DNA from: Photobacterium piscicola
GTDB lineage: Bacteria > Pseudomonadota > Gammaproteobacteria > Enterobacterales > Vibrionaceae
Direction of reading: 5' to 3'
NCBI RefSeq assembly: GCF_900166965.1
Contig: NZ_FUZI01000003.1
Span: 62,001-126,000 of the forward strand
DNA length: 64,000 nt
Below are positions 38,093-46,752 of this stretch, piece after piece. How positions within the stretch are numbered: the first letter of the stretch is position 1; each line of letters begins with the position of its first letter. The translations under genes were made by a program, and so were the position numbers. Below the pieces are notes generated by a model, which made no database searches, was not told where the DNA came from, and saw only the letters and a program-made list of their open reading frames with translations.

Positions 38093-38794
38093 ATGCAGCA
38101 TAATGTAACTACAGTGCAGCGGTTAATTGATACGAGTCATGCTGCAATGATCTTATGGAATCAGCTTGGTTTTGAACTGCGGGCTGAAATTTTACGAGGT
38201 TGGGCGCAACAACTGCCGCTAAAGTCTGCCGCGATGGTGCAATTTCAATGTGCTAATGCATTTAAATATGCCGCTAAACATGTATTAATGCCAGGACCAA
38301 CAGGTGAGAGCAATACCCTTTATTGTAGTGGGCGAGGTGTCTTTATTGTTACTGCGCAAGAGGGCATAACCGAAGAAGCAATTGTCGGTCAATTAACCGC
38401 TGCATTGGTATGTGGCAATTCAGTCTTAGTGTGTTTGGCGGATACTCAGTATGCCGAACGAATTGTTGCTCAACTTGAATACGTTGAGAGCCTCACTAAT
38501 GTGATCACCGTGGTCAGTGATAGCGCGCTAGATGCGTTAGTTCAGCACCCATCAACGGTTGGTGTTGCTTATTGTGGTGATGTTCAAGGTGCGCAGCAAT
38601 TGGCGCGGCAGTTAGCACAACGAGAGGGATTATTGGCTCAATTAGTTGTTGAACTTGATGGTATCACACTGCCTATTATTGGCAGTCAGCGTTATTGTTT
38701 ACGGTTTATTACTGAACGTACACGCACGATTAATATTACTGCGGTAGGGGGAAATGCAACCTTGTTAGAACTAGGAAGTGGGGATATTGGATAA
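38093..38794 (+). CDS. Detached PutA C-terminal (ALDH-superfamily-like) domain protein
   Basis: 233 residues beginning ATG 38093 after AAGGAG (6 nt). The text MPGPTGESNTLYCSGRGVF and, at the end, ERTRTINITAVGGNATLLEL resembles the C-terminal domain and conserved C-terminal motif of longer PutA proteins, which closes the substrate tunnel across subunits. There is no ALDH catalytic Cys. Position 3 nt after putA implies co-expression. I infer a subunit supplied in trans; annotations may call it P5C dehydrogenase, which would be misleading. Confidence 0.75.
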   Translation: MQHNVTTVQRLIDTSHAAMILWNQLGFELRAEILRGWAQQLPLKSAAMVQFQCANAFKYAAKHVLMPGPTGESNTLYCSGRGVFIVTAQEGITEEAIVGQLTAALVCGNSVLVCLADTQYAERIVAQLEYVESLTNVITVVSDSALDALVQHPSTVGVAYCGDVQGAQQLARQLAQREGLLAQLVVELDGITLPIIGSQRYCLRFITERTRTINITAVGGNATLLELGSGDIG

Positions 38795-38797
38795 ATA

Positions 38798-38868
38798 AAA
38801 AGCCCTTAATGAATAAACTGACCATTTCTAAATGGGATCTTCAGTTCATTTACGTAGTAAGGGCTTTA
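38798..38868. terminator. Long bidirectional hairpin terminator
   Basis: AAAGCCCTTA and TAAGGGCTTT form the outer stem, with internal matching ACTGA/TCAGTT arms. It separates the convergent putA operon and ABM gene and can work for both. Confidence 0.8.
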
Positions 38869-38890
38869 TGTCAGCTATGATTTTTATAGA

Positions 38891-39193
38891 TTAAAGGCAG
38901 CTTTCAAACCCTTCAAAGTTTGGTGCACCTAAATAGATCTCTTTGTTGCCTCGCGCGTTAGCATGGGCTTTGCGGAATTGTTCTGACTGTGTCCAATCTT
39001 CAAATGCTTGGCGAGAGTGCCACACTGAATGAGATGCAAACAGAGTATATTCATCATTAGACGCCCCTTGCAGTAAATCAAATGACTGAAAACCAGGGAC
39101 AGTATCTAGATAAGTATCACGATTTTTCCAGATATCGATAAATTCTTGTTCAGAACCTAAACGAATTTTGAAACGGTTCATTGCAATGTACAT
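38891..39193 (-). CDS. Antibiotic biosynthesis monooxygenase (ABM)-domain protein
   Basis: 100-residue dimeric alpha-beta barrel type. The pattern MYIAMNRFKIRLGSEQEF, PGFQSFDLLQG, then FASHSVWHSRQAFEDW is typical of ABM-fold proteins of the HmoA/IsdG-type group, several of which degrade heme. A Fur-like site is 28-48 nt upstream of the start. Heme degradation is only suggested by family and regulation. Confidence 0.75.
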   Translation of the reverse strand: MYIAMNRFKIRLGSEQEFIDIWKNRDTYLDTVPGFQSFDLLQGASNDEYTLFASHSVWHSRQAFEDWTQSEQFRKAHANARGNKEIYLGAPNFEGFESCL

Positions 39194-39220
39194 ACGATGT
39201 CCTTAGTGAGTTTTACTACT

Positions 39221-39241
39221 GATAGTCATTATTATCATATC
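39221..39241. promoter_or_regulatory. Candidate Fur box upstream of the ABM gene
   Basis: On the minus strand GATATGATAATAATGACTATC matches the 7-1-7 Fur pattern TGATAAT-N-ATTATCA at 11 of 14 positions. It lies 28-48 nt upstream of the start. Confidence 0.45.
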
Positions 39242-39518
39242 AACGGCCTAATTGACCATTGATAAAAATAGAATATGTATTTGCTAAAAAAGAACGCCAG
39301 AGAAAATAAACATAGGACACCCATAAGATTACTCGTTTTTTAATGCTTCTTCTATTTTGTGATCAATGACTAAGTTGGTGATTCTCTCAAGGTATAAACT
39401 GATGCCAGTTCAAGCGAATGGATAGCATGATAATTATTATATTCAGATGGTTACACGAGATCATTCCTATCTTTTAGCTTGATAGTCACGCTAATAAATT
39501 TGTGATTTGGAGAGACAA
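39242..39518. other. Intergenic region with an AGGACACCCATAA end
   Basis: Contains CATAGGACACCCATAA at 39311-39326, like the element at 29991, but no matching inverted end is evident. Ribosome binding site GGAGAG for the next gene is at 39509-39514. Confidence 0.5.
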
Positions 39519-39752
39519 ATGAAGGCTGTTTTTTCTGGTAAAGATTGTAATAAAGAGAGCTCTACATATTGGTTTGATGTATCAATTAATGTTACTGGTG
39601 AAGCCGATGGTCTTATTCTCGGTGTTGTTGAAAGCCAAAGTGAAGATATTTGTATTGTAGACTGTGAATCACATTGTATTAAAGGGGCATGGTTTGCACC
39701 TTATGTAACAAATTTGCCAGATTATGTATCTAATGTAGAAAGAGCGATGTAG
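39519..39752 (+). CDS. Small hypothetical protein
   Basis: 77 residues from ATG 39519, chosen over an in-frame TTG (39507) because GGAGAG sits 4-5 nt before it. Acidic, beta-rich text with four cysteines (KDCNKES, ICIVDCESHC). No signal peptide. Not recognised. A terminator follows. Confidence 0.6.
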   Translation: MKAVFSGKDCNKESSTYWFDVSINVTGEADGLILGVVESQSEDICIVDCESHCIKGAWFAPYVTNLPDYVSNVERAM

Positions 39753-39784
39753 TCGTTTTCACACTTTTTAATGGCATGTTTGCT

Positions 39785-39810
39785 GGGTGGCCTAATGAGC
39801 CACCCTTTTT
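39785..39810 (+). terminator. Terminator after the 39519 gene
   Basis: GGGTGGC, loop TAATGA-type, GCCACCC, then five T. Confidence 0.85.
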
Positions 39811-39836
39811 GTTGTTAATTATGATGTGATGAATAA

Positions 39837-40781
39837 TTAATTAAGCTGTTCAATAGGCTTACTTTTTTTCAATAAATGCGGTAATAATTGCATGGTTGCA
39901 ACTGAGCCAACAATAACAATAATGCCTAAAATTGATAATGAGCTTAGAGAATGCGCTTTGATAATGTTTGGCCACCATCCCATGGTGACAACAAATGCGC
40001 TTGACATAAAGCTGATCACTGGCGCTACGGCAACAACAGCACTCACTTGAGCTGCTGGCCAGAAAACTAACGCTTTAGCTAATGCGCTATAAGCAATTAA
40101 CGTATTGAGTGCACAAAATAAAGCAATGCTCCAATCAAAGCCTGACAATGTTGATAGTCGCGTAAAATCAGTCAATGGTGTTAAGAGAACCATACCCACC
40201 CCAAATACGCACAGTAAAACGTTCGACGTTGATAATTTCGCCATTAATGACTTTTGCAATAGGGTATAACACGCCCAAGATAATGCTGAAAATTCAATAA
40301 TGCCAACACCAATTAGAACTTTACTTCCTGTATTAATATGTCCACTAAGATTGGGATGGAAGAAAAGAATAATGCCAACGGCTAATGTAAAGAGGCAAGA
40401 AAGTTGGATTGCCGTTAAGCGTTCTTTAAAAAATAACAGACTACCAAAAGCAAGGAAAAAAGGGGCAACTTGAAAATTTAATTGTGCTTCACCTGGCGAT
40501 AAGTATTTTAATGTTAACACAAAAGTAACGTAGTTAAGTGTTAAAAATATACCAGCAAATAGCAGTTTAATTATCTCTTTTAGTGTTATTTTTCGAAATT
40601 GTTGCAAACTATTAGAGGTTAGTTGAAGAATAAAAATAACAATAAAAGCAATGAAAAAACGGAACCAACTTAATGATGTTGCATCAATAAATTTTTCAGA
40701 AAGTTTTAGTGCTATAGGCAATATTCCCCAGAATAAAAGTGTAATACTACTGTAAAGTAGGCCAAGCTTATTATTAGTCAT
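39837..40781 (-). CDS. EamA/DMT-superfamily permease
   Basis: 314 residues with about ten membrane segments, in two EamA repeats (start LYSSITLLFWGILPIALKLS; second IGVGIIEFSALSWACYTLLQ). Drug/metabolite-type exporter; substrate unknown. The basic C-terminal end LLKKSKP suits the cytoplasmic side. Downstream neighbour is the convergent small hypothetical with its terminator. Confidence 0.85.
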   Translation of the reverse strand: MTNNKLGLLYSSITLLFWGILPIALKLSEKFIDATSLSWFRFFIAFIVIFILQLTSNSLQQFRKITLKEIIKLLFAGIFLTLNYVTFVLTLKYLSPGEAQLNFQVAPFFLAFGSLLFFKERLTAIQLSCLFTLAVGIILFFHPNLSGHINTGSKVLIGVGIIEFSALSWACYTLLQKSLMAKLSTSNVLLCVFGVGMVLLTPLTDFTRLSTLSGFDWSIALFCALNTLIAYSALAKALVFWPAAQVSAVVAVAPVISFMSSAFVVTMGWWPNIIKAHSLSSLSILGIIVIVGSVATMQLLPHLLKKSKPIEQLN

Positions 40782-41051
40782 AATGATTGTTCTTTATGTA
40801 ATGATATAAATCTCAAGCAATATAAGTGAAGCACGAGCAATATTGTATGATAAATATCAAATGATAAGTAATTGAGCTGACATCTATATTTATTTCATTA
40901 ATCTGTATATTTATAAAAATCCTCTTTTATGTATATTTTCCTCGTCTTTTAATTAGATACTTGAATGTTAAAACGATTAATATTCATTAGGTTAGTGTGT
41001 TTTTTATTATTTTAATTATTCATGTTAGCTTTCATCACTGTTTGTATTGGG

Positions 41052-41090
41052 TATAATTGCTCGGTCATTAGGTGTTTACATGTGTAAACA
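41052..41090 (+). promoter_or_regulatory. -10 element and inverted-repeat operator before the 41108 gene
   Basis: A perfect TATAAT at 41052-41057 is followed by TGTTTACA-TG-TGTAAACA (41073-41090), an 8-bp inverted repeat that would cover the transcript start or early leader. No recognisable -35 is present. The binding factor is not identified. Confidence 0.5.
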
Positions 41091-41107
41091 TCATTTAAGA
41101 GGTCGTT

Positions 41108-41551
41108 ATGTCTAACAAATATGAGTCAATGGTTGGTGATTACTGTGTCGTTGTTAATGCGATTGAGTGTTATGTAGCGGCTAAAGTGACAGACTTTGAG
41201 TATTGGGATGCTGAAGGTTCTAAGTTTTTTGTGGATACTGAATCAGATACATATATGTATGACTATGTTGAAGCCGCTATCATCCTTGGTGTTTCAGAAG
41301 AACAAATGCAGCACTTTTTTGTGGTGCATTGCTGCTTAGGTGATTATTTAGACGGCCTAATTGGTGAAAAAGATCCCGAAGCTTGGGATATGAAAGGTCA
41401 GCAATTAGTGGTTACTTATACTGATAACTCAGAAGATGTATTTCAAATCGCTGATATCTGTGAATTAATGAGTAAAACTGAAGCGGTAGGTTGGACTTTT
41501 GCTGATTTAGTGAAAGCTGAGAAAGTATTGCAACAACAAGCAAATAGCTAA
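41108..41551 (+). CDS. Acidic hypothetical protein
   Basis: 147 residues, strongly acidic (FEYWDAEGSKFFVDTESD, QLVVTYTDNSEDVFQIADIC). No signal or membrane segment. AAGAGG before the ATG. The promoter region carries a clear inverted repeat (41073-41090). Not recognised. Confidence 0.65.
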   Translation: MSNKYESMVGDYCVVVNAIECYVAAKVTDFEYWDAEGSKFFVDTESDTYMYDYVEAAIILGVSEEQMQHFFVVHCCLGDYLDGLIGEKDPEAWDMKGQQLVVTYTDNSEDVFQIADICELMSKTEAVGWTFADLVKAEKVLQQQANS

Positions 41552-41648
41552 TATTACGTATTAGATTGGATATGTGCCGCAACATTGGCACGTATCCTAA
41601 CCCTTGTTGTATTTTTTAAGTTAAGTTAAGTGTAAGTGGTTGCTATAA

Positions 41649-42269
41649 ATGGTATTAATTTTTGATTTTGATGGAACAATTGCAGATACATTTAATTTGT
41701 ATATTGATGTAATGAGAAAGATCCACCATGAATATGATTTTAAATATATTCATGATGAGGATATTGAACTATGTCGAGCCATGACCAGCAAAGAGATAAT
41801 TCACTATCTCGGTATATCACCATTACAAATACCCATTATTGCTCATCGAATTCGTGGTGATTTTACTAAACGAATGAAAGAGCAAAAAATATTTACAGGG
41901 GTTGCTTCTGTTCTTGAAAGCTTAAAACAAGAAGGGCATAAACTCTTTATATTGAGCTCTAATTCGGAAGAAAATATTAATATTTTTCTTGGTTTAAATA
42001 ATATTACTCAGTTTGATGCTGTCTTTTCTAAGTCAAGTATCTTTGGTAAATCTGGGATCATAAAAAAGATCATCAATAAGAATAAATTTATTGCCGATGA
42101 TGTGTACTACATTGGTGATGAAACCCGTGATATTGAAGCAACTAAAAAAATTAATATTAAAAGTATTGCGGTTACATGGGGATATAACAATCGAAAAGCG
42201 CTTCTCGATAAAAATCCTGATTATATTATAGATAAGCCGCAACAACTCCTCGCATTATTAGCGATGTAA
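41649..42269 (+). CDS. HAD-superfamily phosphatase
   Basis: 206 residues: nucleophile motif FDFDGTIADTF at the N-terminus, motif II FILSSNSEE, and the C-terminal YIGDETRDIEATKK. The cap domain is alpha-helical as in phosphoglycolate phosphatase-like proteins. The substrate is unknown. Confidence 0.85.
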   Translation: MVLIFDFDGTIADTFNLYIDVMRKIHHEYDFKYIHDEDIELCRAMTSKEIIHYLGISPLQIPIIAHRIRGDFTKRMKEQKIFTGVASVLESLKQEGHKLFILSSNSEENINIFLGLNNITQFDAVFSKSSIFGKSGIIKKIINKNKFIADDVYYIGDETRDIEATKKINIKSIAVTWGYNNRKALLDKNPDYIIDKPQQLLALLAM

Positions 42270-42303
42270 AACACATCAAAAAAGACAGTTAATGCTTAAA
42301 GAC

Positions 42304-42392
42304 AGGACACCCATAAGATCGCTATTTTGTGATAACCAATTTTAAGGCATTTTAATTGGTTATACTTTATGCAGCGTAAGTTATGGCTGTCC
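42304..42392. repeat. Short element with inverted ends GGACACCCATAA / TTATGGCTGTCC
   Basis: 89 bp whose ends GGACACCCATAA and TTATGGCTGTCC are inverted copies with one mismatch. It lies between convergent genes. Same end type as 29991-30160. Confidence 0.6.
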
Positions 42393-42417
42393 CATCTCTT
42401 ATCTCTTTTGTTTCTTC

Positions 42418-44082
42418 TTATATTGAACGATACGCAGTAATTGCAGCCTCAATACTGGTATATTCTGTTTTTTGATCTAATATCGCCAATAAGTTAGTTG
42501 TCTTAACTAAACGCCTAAATCGTGGATGTTCAATATTAACAAACAGTAATGTGACGTTTCGATGAGCTAGTTTTTGATTCAATACTTCAATTTTATCAAC
42601 AGCAGTTAAGTCCATATCACTAATACTGCTGGCATCAATAATGACTAAACGCAATAGAGGACGGGTATTGGCTAAGTTTAAAATACGCTCTTCAAAGTAT
42701 GAAAAAGTGGTGAAATATAAAGGTGCTGAAAAGTGAAGTACAGCAACATCTTCTTCTGCGGATAAGTTATGTTCTGGATTTAAACGTGAACGGTGTCCCC
42801 AGTGATCACAGTGTGGTTCTCGAAATAATTCTTCACAGTTTGGGCGAGTAATAATAAATATACTATGTAGTAATGATAAGAAAACACCAAACATGACGCC
42901 AATATCGATACGAAAAGTCACGATCATCAAGATGGTTGTTAAACATAAATAGAATTCTTGACGGTTTTGATGATAGATACGTTTAATTTCATTCCATTTG
43001 AAAATACTTAAACCGACATACACTAAAATACCGGACAATGTTGCTTTAGGTATCAGATGAAAAGCGCTTTGTGCATATAACAAAACCACACAAATAACCG
43101 CCGCTGAAAATAACGCCGCCCATTTTGAATGCGCACCACCTTGTTGAATTAACATGCTACGTGGTGGACTCGCATTTCCAGGGAAGCCACCAATTAAACC
43201 TGATAATACAGAACCTAAGCCGATGCCAGCAAAGTCACGGTTAAAGTTAGGGGTCGTATTACGATCTTTAATGGTACTTGATACCGCAGAGGTTTGAACG
43301 ATACAAATCATTGCGATTAATAATGCTAATGGAAAAATCGTTAATGCTTGATGCCAAGGTAAACCAATAAAAGCCCAATGAAGTTCAAAGCCAGCCGGGT
43401 TTGATAAGGTTGGAATATGAATGTTCTTTGCATTTAAGGCCATTTCAATGGTGATACTGATAGCCAAGGCAATCAGTGCTGCGGGGAAACGTTTATATTG
43501 GCGACTAAACCAGAAGATAAAGGCAAACACGCCGCCACCGATGAATGTCGTGATAAGATTCAGTTGTGTGATGTGTTGCGCTAAGTGGTAAAGCGTTTGA
43601 AATGGCGATGCTGAACTGTGTGGTAAACCTAATATTGACGGTAATTGGCTAACAATAATATGAATCGACACACCGGCTAAAAACCCTAGTGTGACCGGAT
43701 AAGACAATAAATTAGCCACCCAACCTAATTTAAATATATATACCCCCAATAATATCGCTCCAACAAGCAATGCTAATAGTGACGCTAATGCCATATATTG
43801 CACGCTGAATAATGTGGCGTAACTGGCAAGACTCACTGCAAAAATAGGGGCGATGGTTGAATCTGCACCACAAGATAAATAACGGTTACTACCAAAAATG
43901 AAAAAGCCAAGGCTGGATACAACAAAAACGTATAATCCATAAATAACAGGAAACCCAGCTAAATGTGCGGTCGCCATTTGAGCGGGGAGGGCAATGGCAG
44001 CGACGGATAATCCTGCAAAAATATCCTGACGCCACGTCATCATATTATGTACTCTATTTTGCATTTGATACTCCGATATCAA
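42418..44082 (-). CDS. SulP family anion transporter with STAS domain
   Basis: 554 residues with about 10-12 membrane segments (FAGLSVAAIALPAQMATAHL at the N-terminus; GFPGNASPPRSMLIQQGG is the family-type loop) and a C-terminal STAS domain (about 440-550, IIDASSISDMDLTAVDKIE). SulP proteins move sulfate, bicarbonate or other anions; the substrate is not clear. ATAC and a weak GGAG-like sequence precede the ATG. Confidence 0.9.
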   Translation of the reverse strand: MISEYQMQNRVHNMMTWRQDIFAGLSVAAIALPAQMATAHLAGFPVIYGLYVFVVSSLGFFIFGSNRYLSCGADSTIAPIFAVSLASYATLFSVQYMALASLLALLVGAILLGVYIFKLGWVANLLSYPVTLGFLAGVSIHIIVSQLPSILGLPHSSASPFQTLYHLAQHITQLNLITTFIGGGVFAFIFWFSRQYKRFPAALIALAISITIEMALNAKNIHIPTLSNPAGFELHWAFIGLPWHQALTIFPLALLIAMICIVQTSAVSSTIKDRNTTPNFNRDFAGIGLGSVLSGLIGGFPGNASPPRSMLIQQGGAHSKWAALFSAAVICVVLLYAQSAFHLIPKATLSGILVYVGLSIFKWNEIKRIYHQNRQEFYLCLTTILMIVTFRIDIGVMFGVFLSLLHSIFIITRPNCEELFREPHCDHWGHRSRLNPEHNLSAEEDVAVLHFSAPLYFTTFSYFEERILNLANTRPLLRLVIIDASSISDMDLTAVDKIEVLNQKLAHRNVTLLFVNIEHPRFRRLVKTTNLLAILDQKTEYTSIEAAITAYRSI

Positions 44083-44459
44083 GATGACGTTATATAATCG
44101 GCGTGCATAATCTCATTCTTTATAGGAATGTCAAAATAGATAATTCAGAAAGATCTTGGTAACACTTTGAATTGACGAAGATAAATGCATTATAGTCACA
44201 GATAAAAGCAATAATGATTATCTTATTTTGTAGATGATCTTCTTTTATATTTCATATAGTTAGGTGATACTTGTGACAAGAAAATACTATAATAATGATT
44301 TTATAAACAAAATGAAGCGAGTGACATAATTTTATGTGTCACAAGGCTTTAAAATAGTCAGTGAGTAATGGGATCAACATACTGGATATATAGAATATAC
44401 GATGTATTATTTAAGATGAAGTGAAGAGTATTACCTCATCACTTCATTGCTAGAAAGAT
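44083..44459. other. Intergenic region with a Fur-like site
   Basis: About 377 bp without a gene. CAATAATGATTATCT at 44209-44223 (reverse complement fits TGATAAT-N-ATTATCA at 11 of 14) could be a Fur site 130 bp upstream of the SulP gene. Nothing else seen. Confidence 0.4.
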
Positions 44460-45671
44460 TTAGACTGCGTGAGTACTTGAGTTTGATTTTAATCGAACAA
44501 TTAATGCGATTAATGGCGTTACGATAGCAAGCACTAAAACGCCGTTCCATCCTACATGCTGGTAAAGATAGCCGCCGAAAGCTGATCCTATTGCCATGCC
44601 GATAAATACAAATGTAAACAAGATCGAATTAAGGCGTCCTCTGGCTTCAGGTTTTAGGCTGTAAACAATCGTTTGATGTGATACTAACGATGCGTTAATA
44701 CCAAAATCAAACAAGATGACACACACAACTAAAAACGCGATCTGAAAATGTATGGCGAGTAATGGAATAAAGAACATCGCGATAAACGATAATATAACAA
44801 TGCTAATCGTCAAGAAGAGTATTTTATTTGCACCTAAACGGTCGGCTAGTCCGCCAGCTAACGGTGCTGCGATAGCCCCCGCGGCTCCAGCTAATCCAAA
44901 TAGCCCCGCAGTGGCACTGCCTAAGTTGTAGTTATGTAATAAAAATACCGCGAGGGTTGTCCAAAATGCGCTAAATGCAATTGATAGTAATCCTTGAGCG
45001 ATAACTGATTGTCTTAATTGCGGATATTGATGCCATAATGGTTTTAATGATCGCATTATCTGTTGATAAGTAAGTGTGTTTTGAGCCGGCATAGTGGGTA
45101 ATGAAACCCAAAAATACACCATTAACATCATGATAGAGGCAGCGGCTAGTTGAAAGATAGCTTCCCATCCCCAAAATTGACCAATAATACCGCTAAAGAC
45201 GCGCGATAAGAGTATGCCTGACAATAAGCCTGTCATGACAATACCAACTGATTTTCCTCTTTGACTGGGTGGTGCGATTGCAGTGCTTGCGAGCACGATA
45301 TCCTGTGCTGTTGTTGCTAATATTCCAATGAGTAAGCTTGTTATTAATAAACTTGGAAAAGTGGCACTAAGGCTACATAAGCCCAGTGCACCACAAAGCA
45401 ACCCTAATTTAGTAATGATCAGCTTTTTTCGATTGATCATGTCACCAAGAGGAACTAGAAAAAAAATACCTAGCGCATAACCGATTTGCGTTAACGTTGG
45501 AACCAGTCCGACTTCACTGATTTTTAACTGAAATGCATGTGATAATAAGCCAATGATAGGTTGGCTATAATAAATTGAAGCGACACTAAACCCTGCGCCA
45601 ACGGATAAGCCAAAAAGCTGTTTAAGCGGTAATATTTCATTGTTTTTTATTATGTTGGTCTGCGCTGTCAT
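44460..45671 (-). CDS. MFS transporter (DHA1-type exporter)
   Basis: 403 residues, about twelve membrane segments, with the family loop LGDMINRKKLI (residues 80-90) and RGKSVGIVM. DHA1-type drug or sugar efflux proteins share this pattern (YgaY/NepI-like). Divergent from a LysR gene that likely controls it. The substrate is unknown. Confidence 0.87.
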   Translation of the reverse strand: MTAQTNIIKNNEILPLKQLFGLSVGAGFSVASIYYSQPIIGLLSHAFQLKISEVGLVPTLTQIGYALGIFFLVPLGDMINRKKLIITKLGLLCGALGLCSLSATFPSLLITSLLIGILATTAQDIVLASTAIAPPSQRGKSVGIVMTGLLSGILLSRVFSGIIGQFWGWEAIFQLAAASIMMLMVYFWVSLPTMPAQNTLTYQQIMRSLKPLWHQYPQLRQSVIAQGLLSIAFSAFWTTLAVFLLHNYNLGSATAGLFGLAGAAGAIAAPLAGGLADRLGANKILFLTISIVILSFIAMFFIPLLAIHFQIAFLVVCVILFDFGINASLVSHQTIVYSLKPEARGRLNSILFTFVFIGMAIGSAFGGYLYQHVGWNGVLVLAIVTPLIALIVRLKSNSSTHAV

Positions 45672-45769
45672 TGTGTATCCATGAGTGGAAAAATGTTCGA
45701 TAGGAATATGCCTGAACAGAACGTGCTTTTATAGAGGGCGTTATCGTAATATTGTTATACACTCAGCGT

Positions 45770-46720
45770 ATGAATATAAATAACCCTAAAAATCTCGATC
45801 GTATTTTGTTACTGACAACGTGGGTGAGAATTGTTGAAGCTGGAAGTTTAAGTGCTGCAGCTAAACAGTTAAAGACGACTCAACCTACCGTTAGTCGACG
45901 GTTACAATCGTTAGAACAGATATTTAAGTGCAAGCTAATGCTACGCACGACGCACCAGTTAAAATTAACCGATGAGGGAGACACTTGCTACCAGCATGCT
46001 AAGCAGTTATTAGAGCAGTGGTCGATATTAGAAGATTCGGTAGGGAGTGATACTGCAAAAATTAAAGGCCGATTGAGAGTAAGAGCGCCACATGCTTTTG
46101 GACAGCAACAATTAATCAAACCGTTAATGGAATATTTAACCCTTTATCCTGAAATGCGTATTGATTGGCTCTTGAATGATATATCACCTGACTTTCTTGC
46201 TGACAATATTGATTGTGCTATTCATGTTGGTGCGATTACAAATCCCAATGTTGTGGCAAAACTGATCGGCTATGTGCCACGTATTATTGTTGCAGCACCG
46301 AAGGTAATAAAAAAACACGGTGATATTAAGAATATTTCTGAGTTACAGCAATGGCCTTGGATCGCGGTTAGTACATTTTATAATCATGAGCTAATACTAA
46401 AGAATACGCTATCAAATGAGTTATCGGTATTAGGGCTTGATCCGATTCTATCAACCGATAATCTTTATTCAGCATTGGAGTGTATTAAAGGTGGGCTTGG
46501 TATCGGTGCAATATCATCATGGTTAGTTAAACCTTATTTACTGACCGGCCAACTTGTCCATATGGTAGAACATTGGCAAGCAGATCCATTACCTATTTAT
46601 TTTGTTTATCCCTATTCAAATTATTATTCGAAAAGATTGCGGTTGTTTATGGAAGTCATGACGATAGGGATCCAACAAATGATCGGAATAGATCCTAACG
46701 GTGATTATTCTAATCTGTAG
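45770..46720 (+). CDS. LysR family transcriptional regulator
   Basis: LysR protein with the N-terminal HTH (SLSAAAKQLKTTQPTVSRR) and effector domain (RLRVRAPHAFG). ATG 45770 is used; the in-frame TTG at 45752 is less likely. It is divergent from the MFS exporter gene with a 98 nt shared region, the typical arrangement of a regulator and its exporter. Confidence 0.87.
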   Translation: MNINNPKNLDRILLLTTWVRIVEAGSLSAAAKQLKTTQPTVSRRLQSLEQIFKCKLMLRTTHQLKLTDEGDTCYQHAKQLLEQWSILEDSVGSDTAKIKGRLRVRAPHAFGQQQLIKPLMEYLTLYPEMRIDWLLNDISPDFLADNIDCAIHVGAITNPNVVAKLIGYVPRIIVAAPKVIKKHGDIKNISELQQWPWIAVSTFYNHELILKNTLSNELSVLGLDPILSTDNLYSALECIKGGLGIGAISSWLVKPYLLTGQLVHMVEHWQADPLPIYFVYPYSNYYSKRLRLFMEVMTIGIQQMIGIDPNGDYSNL

Positions 46721-46752
46721 ATACCTATCGATAAGGTGTGGTTTTATTCTCT

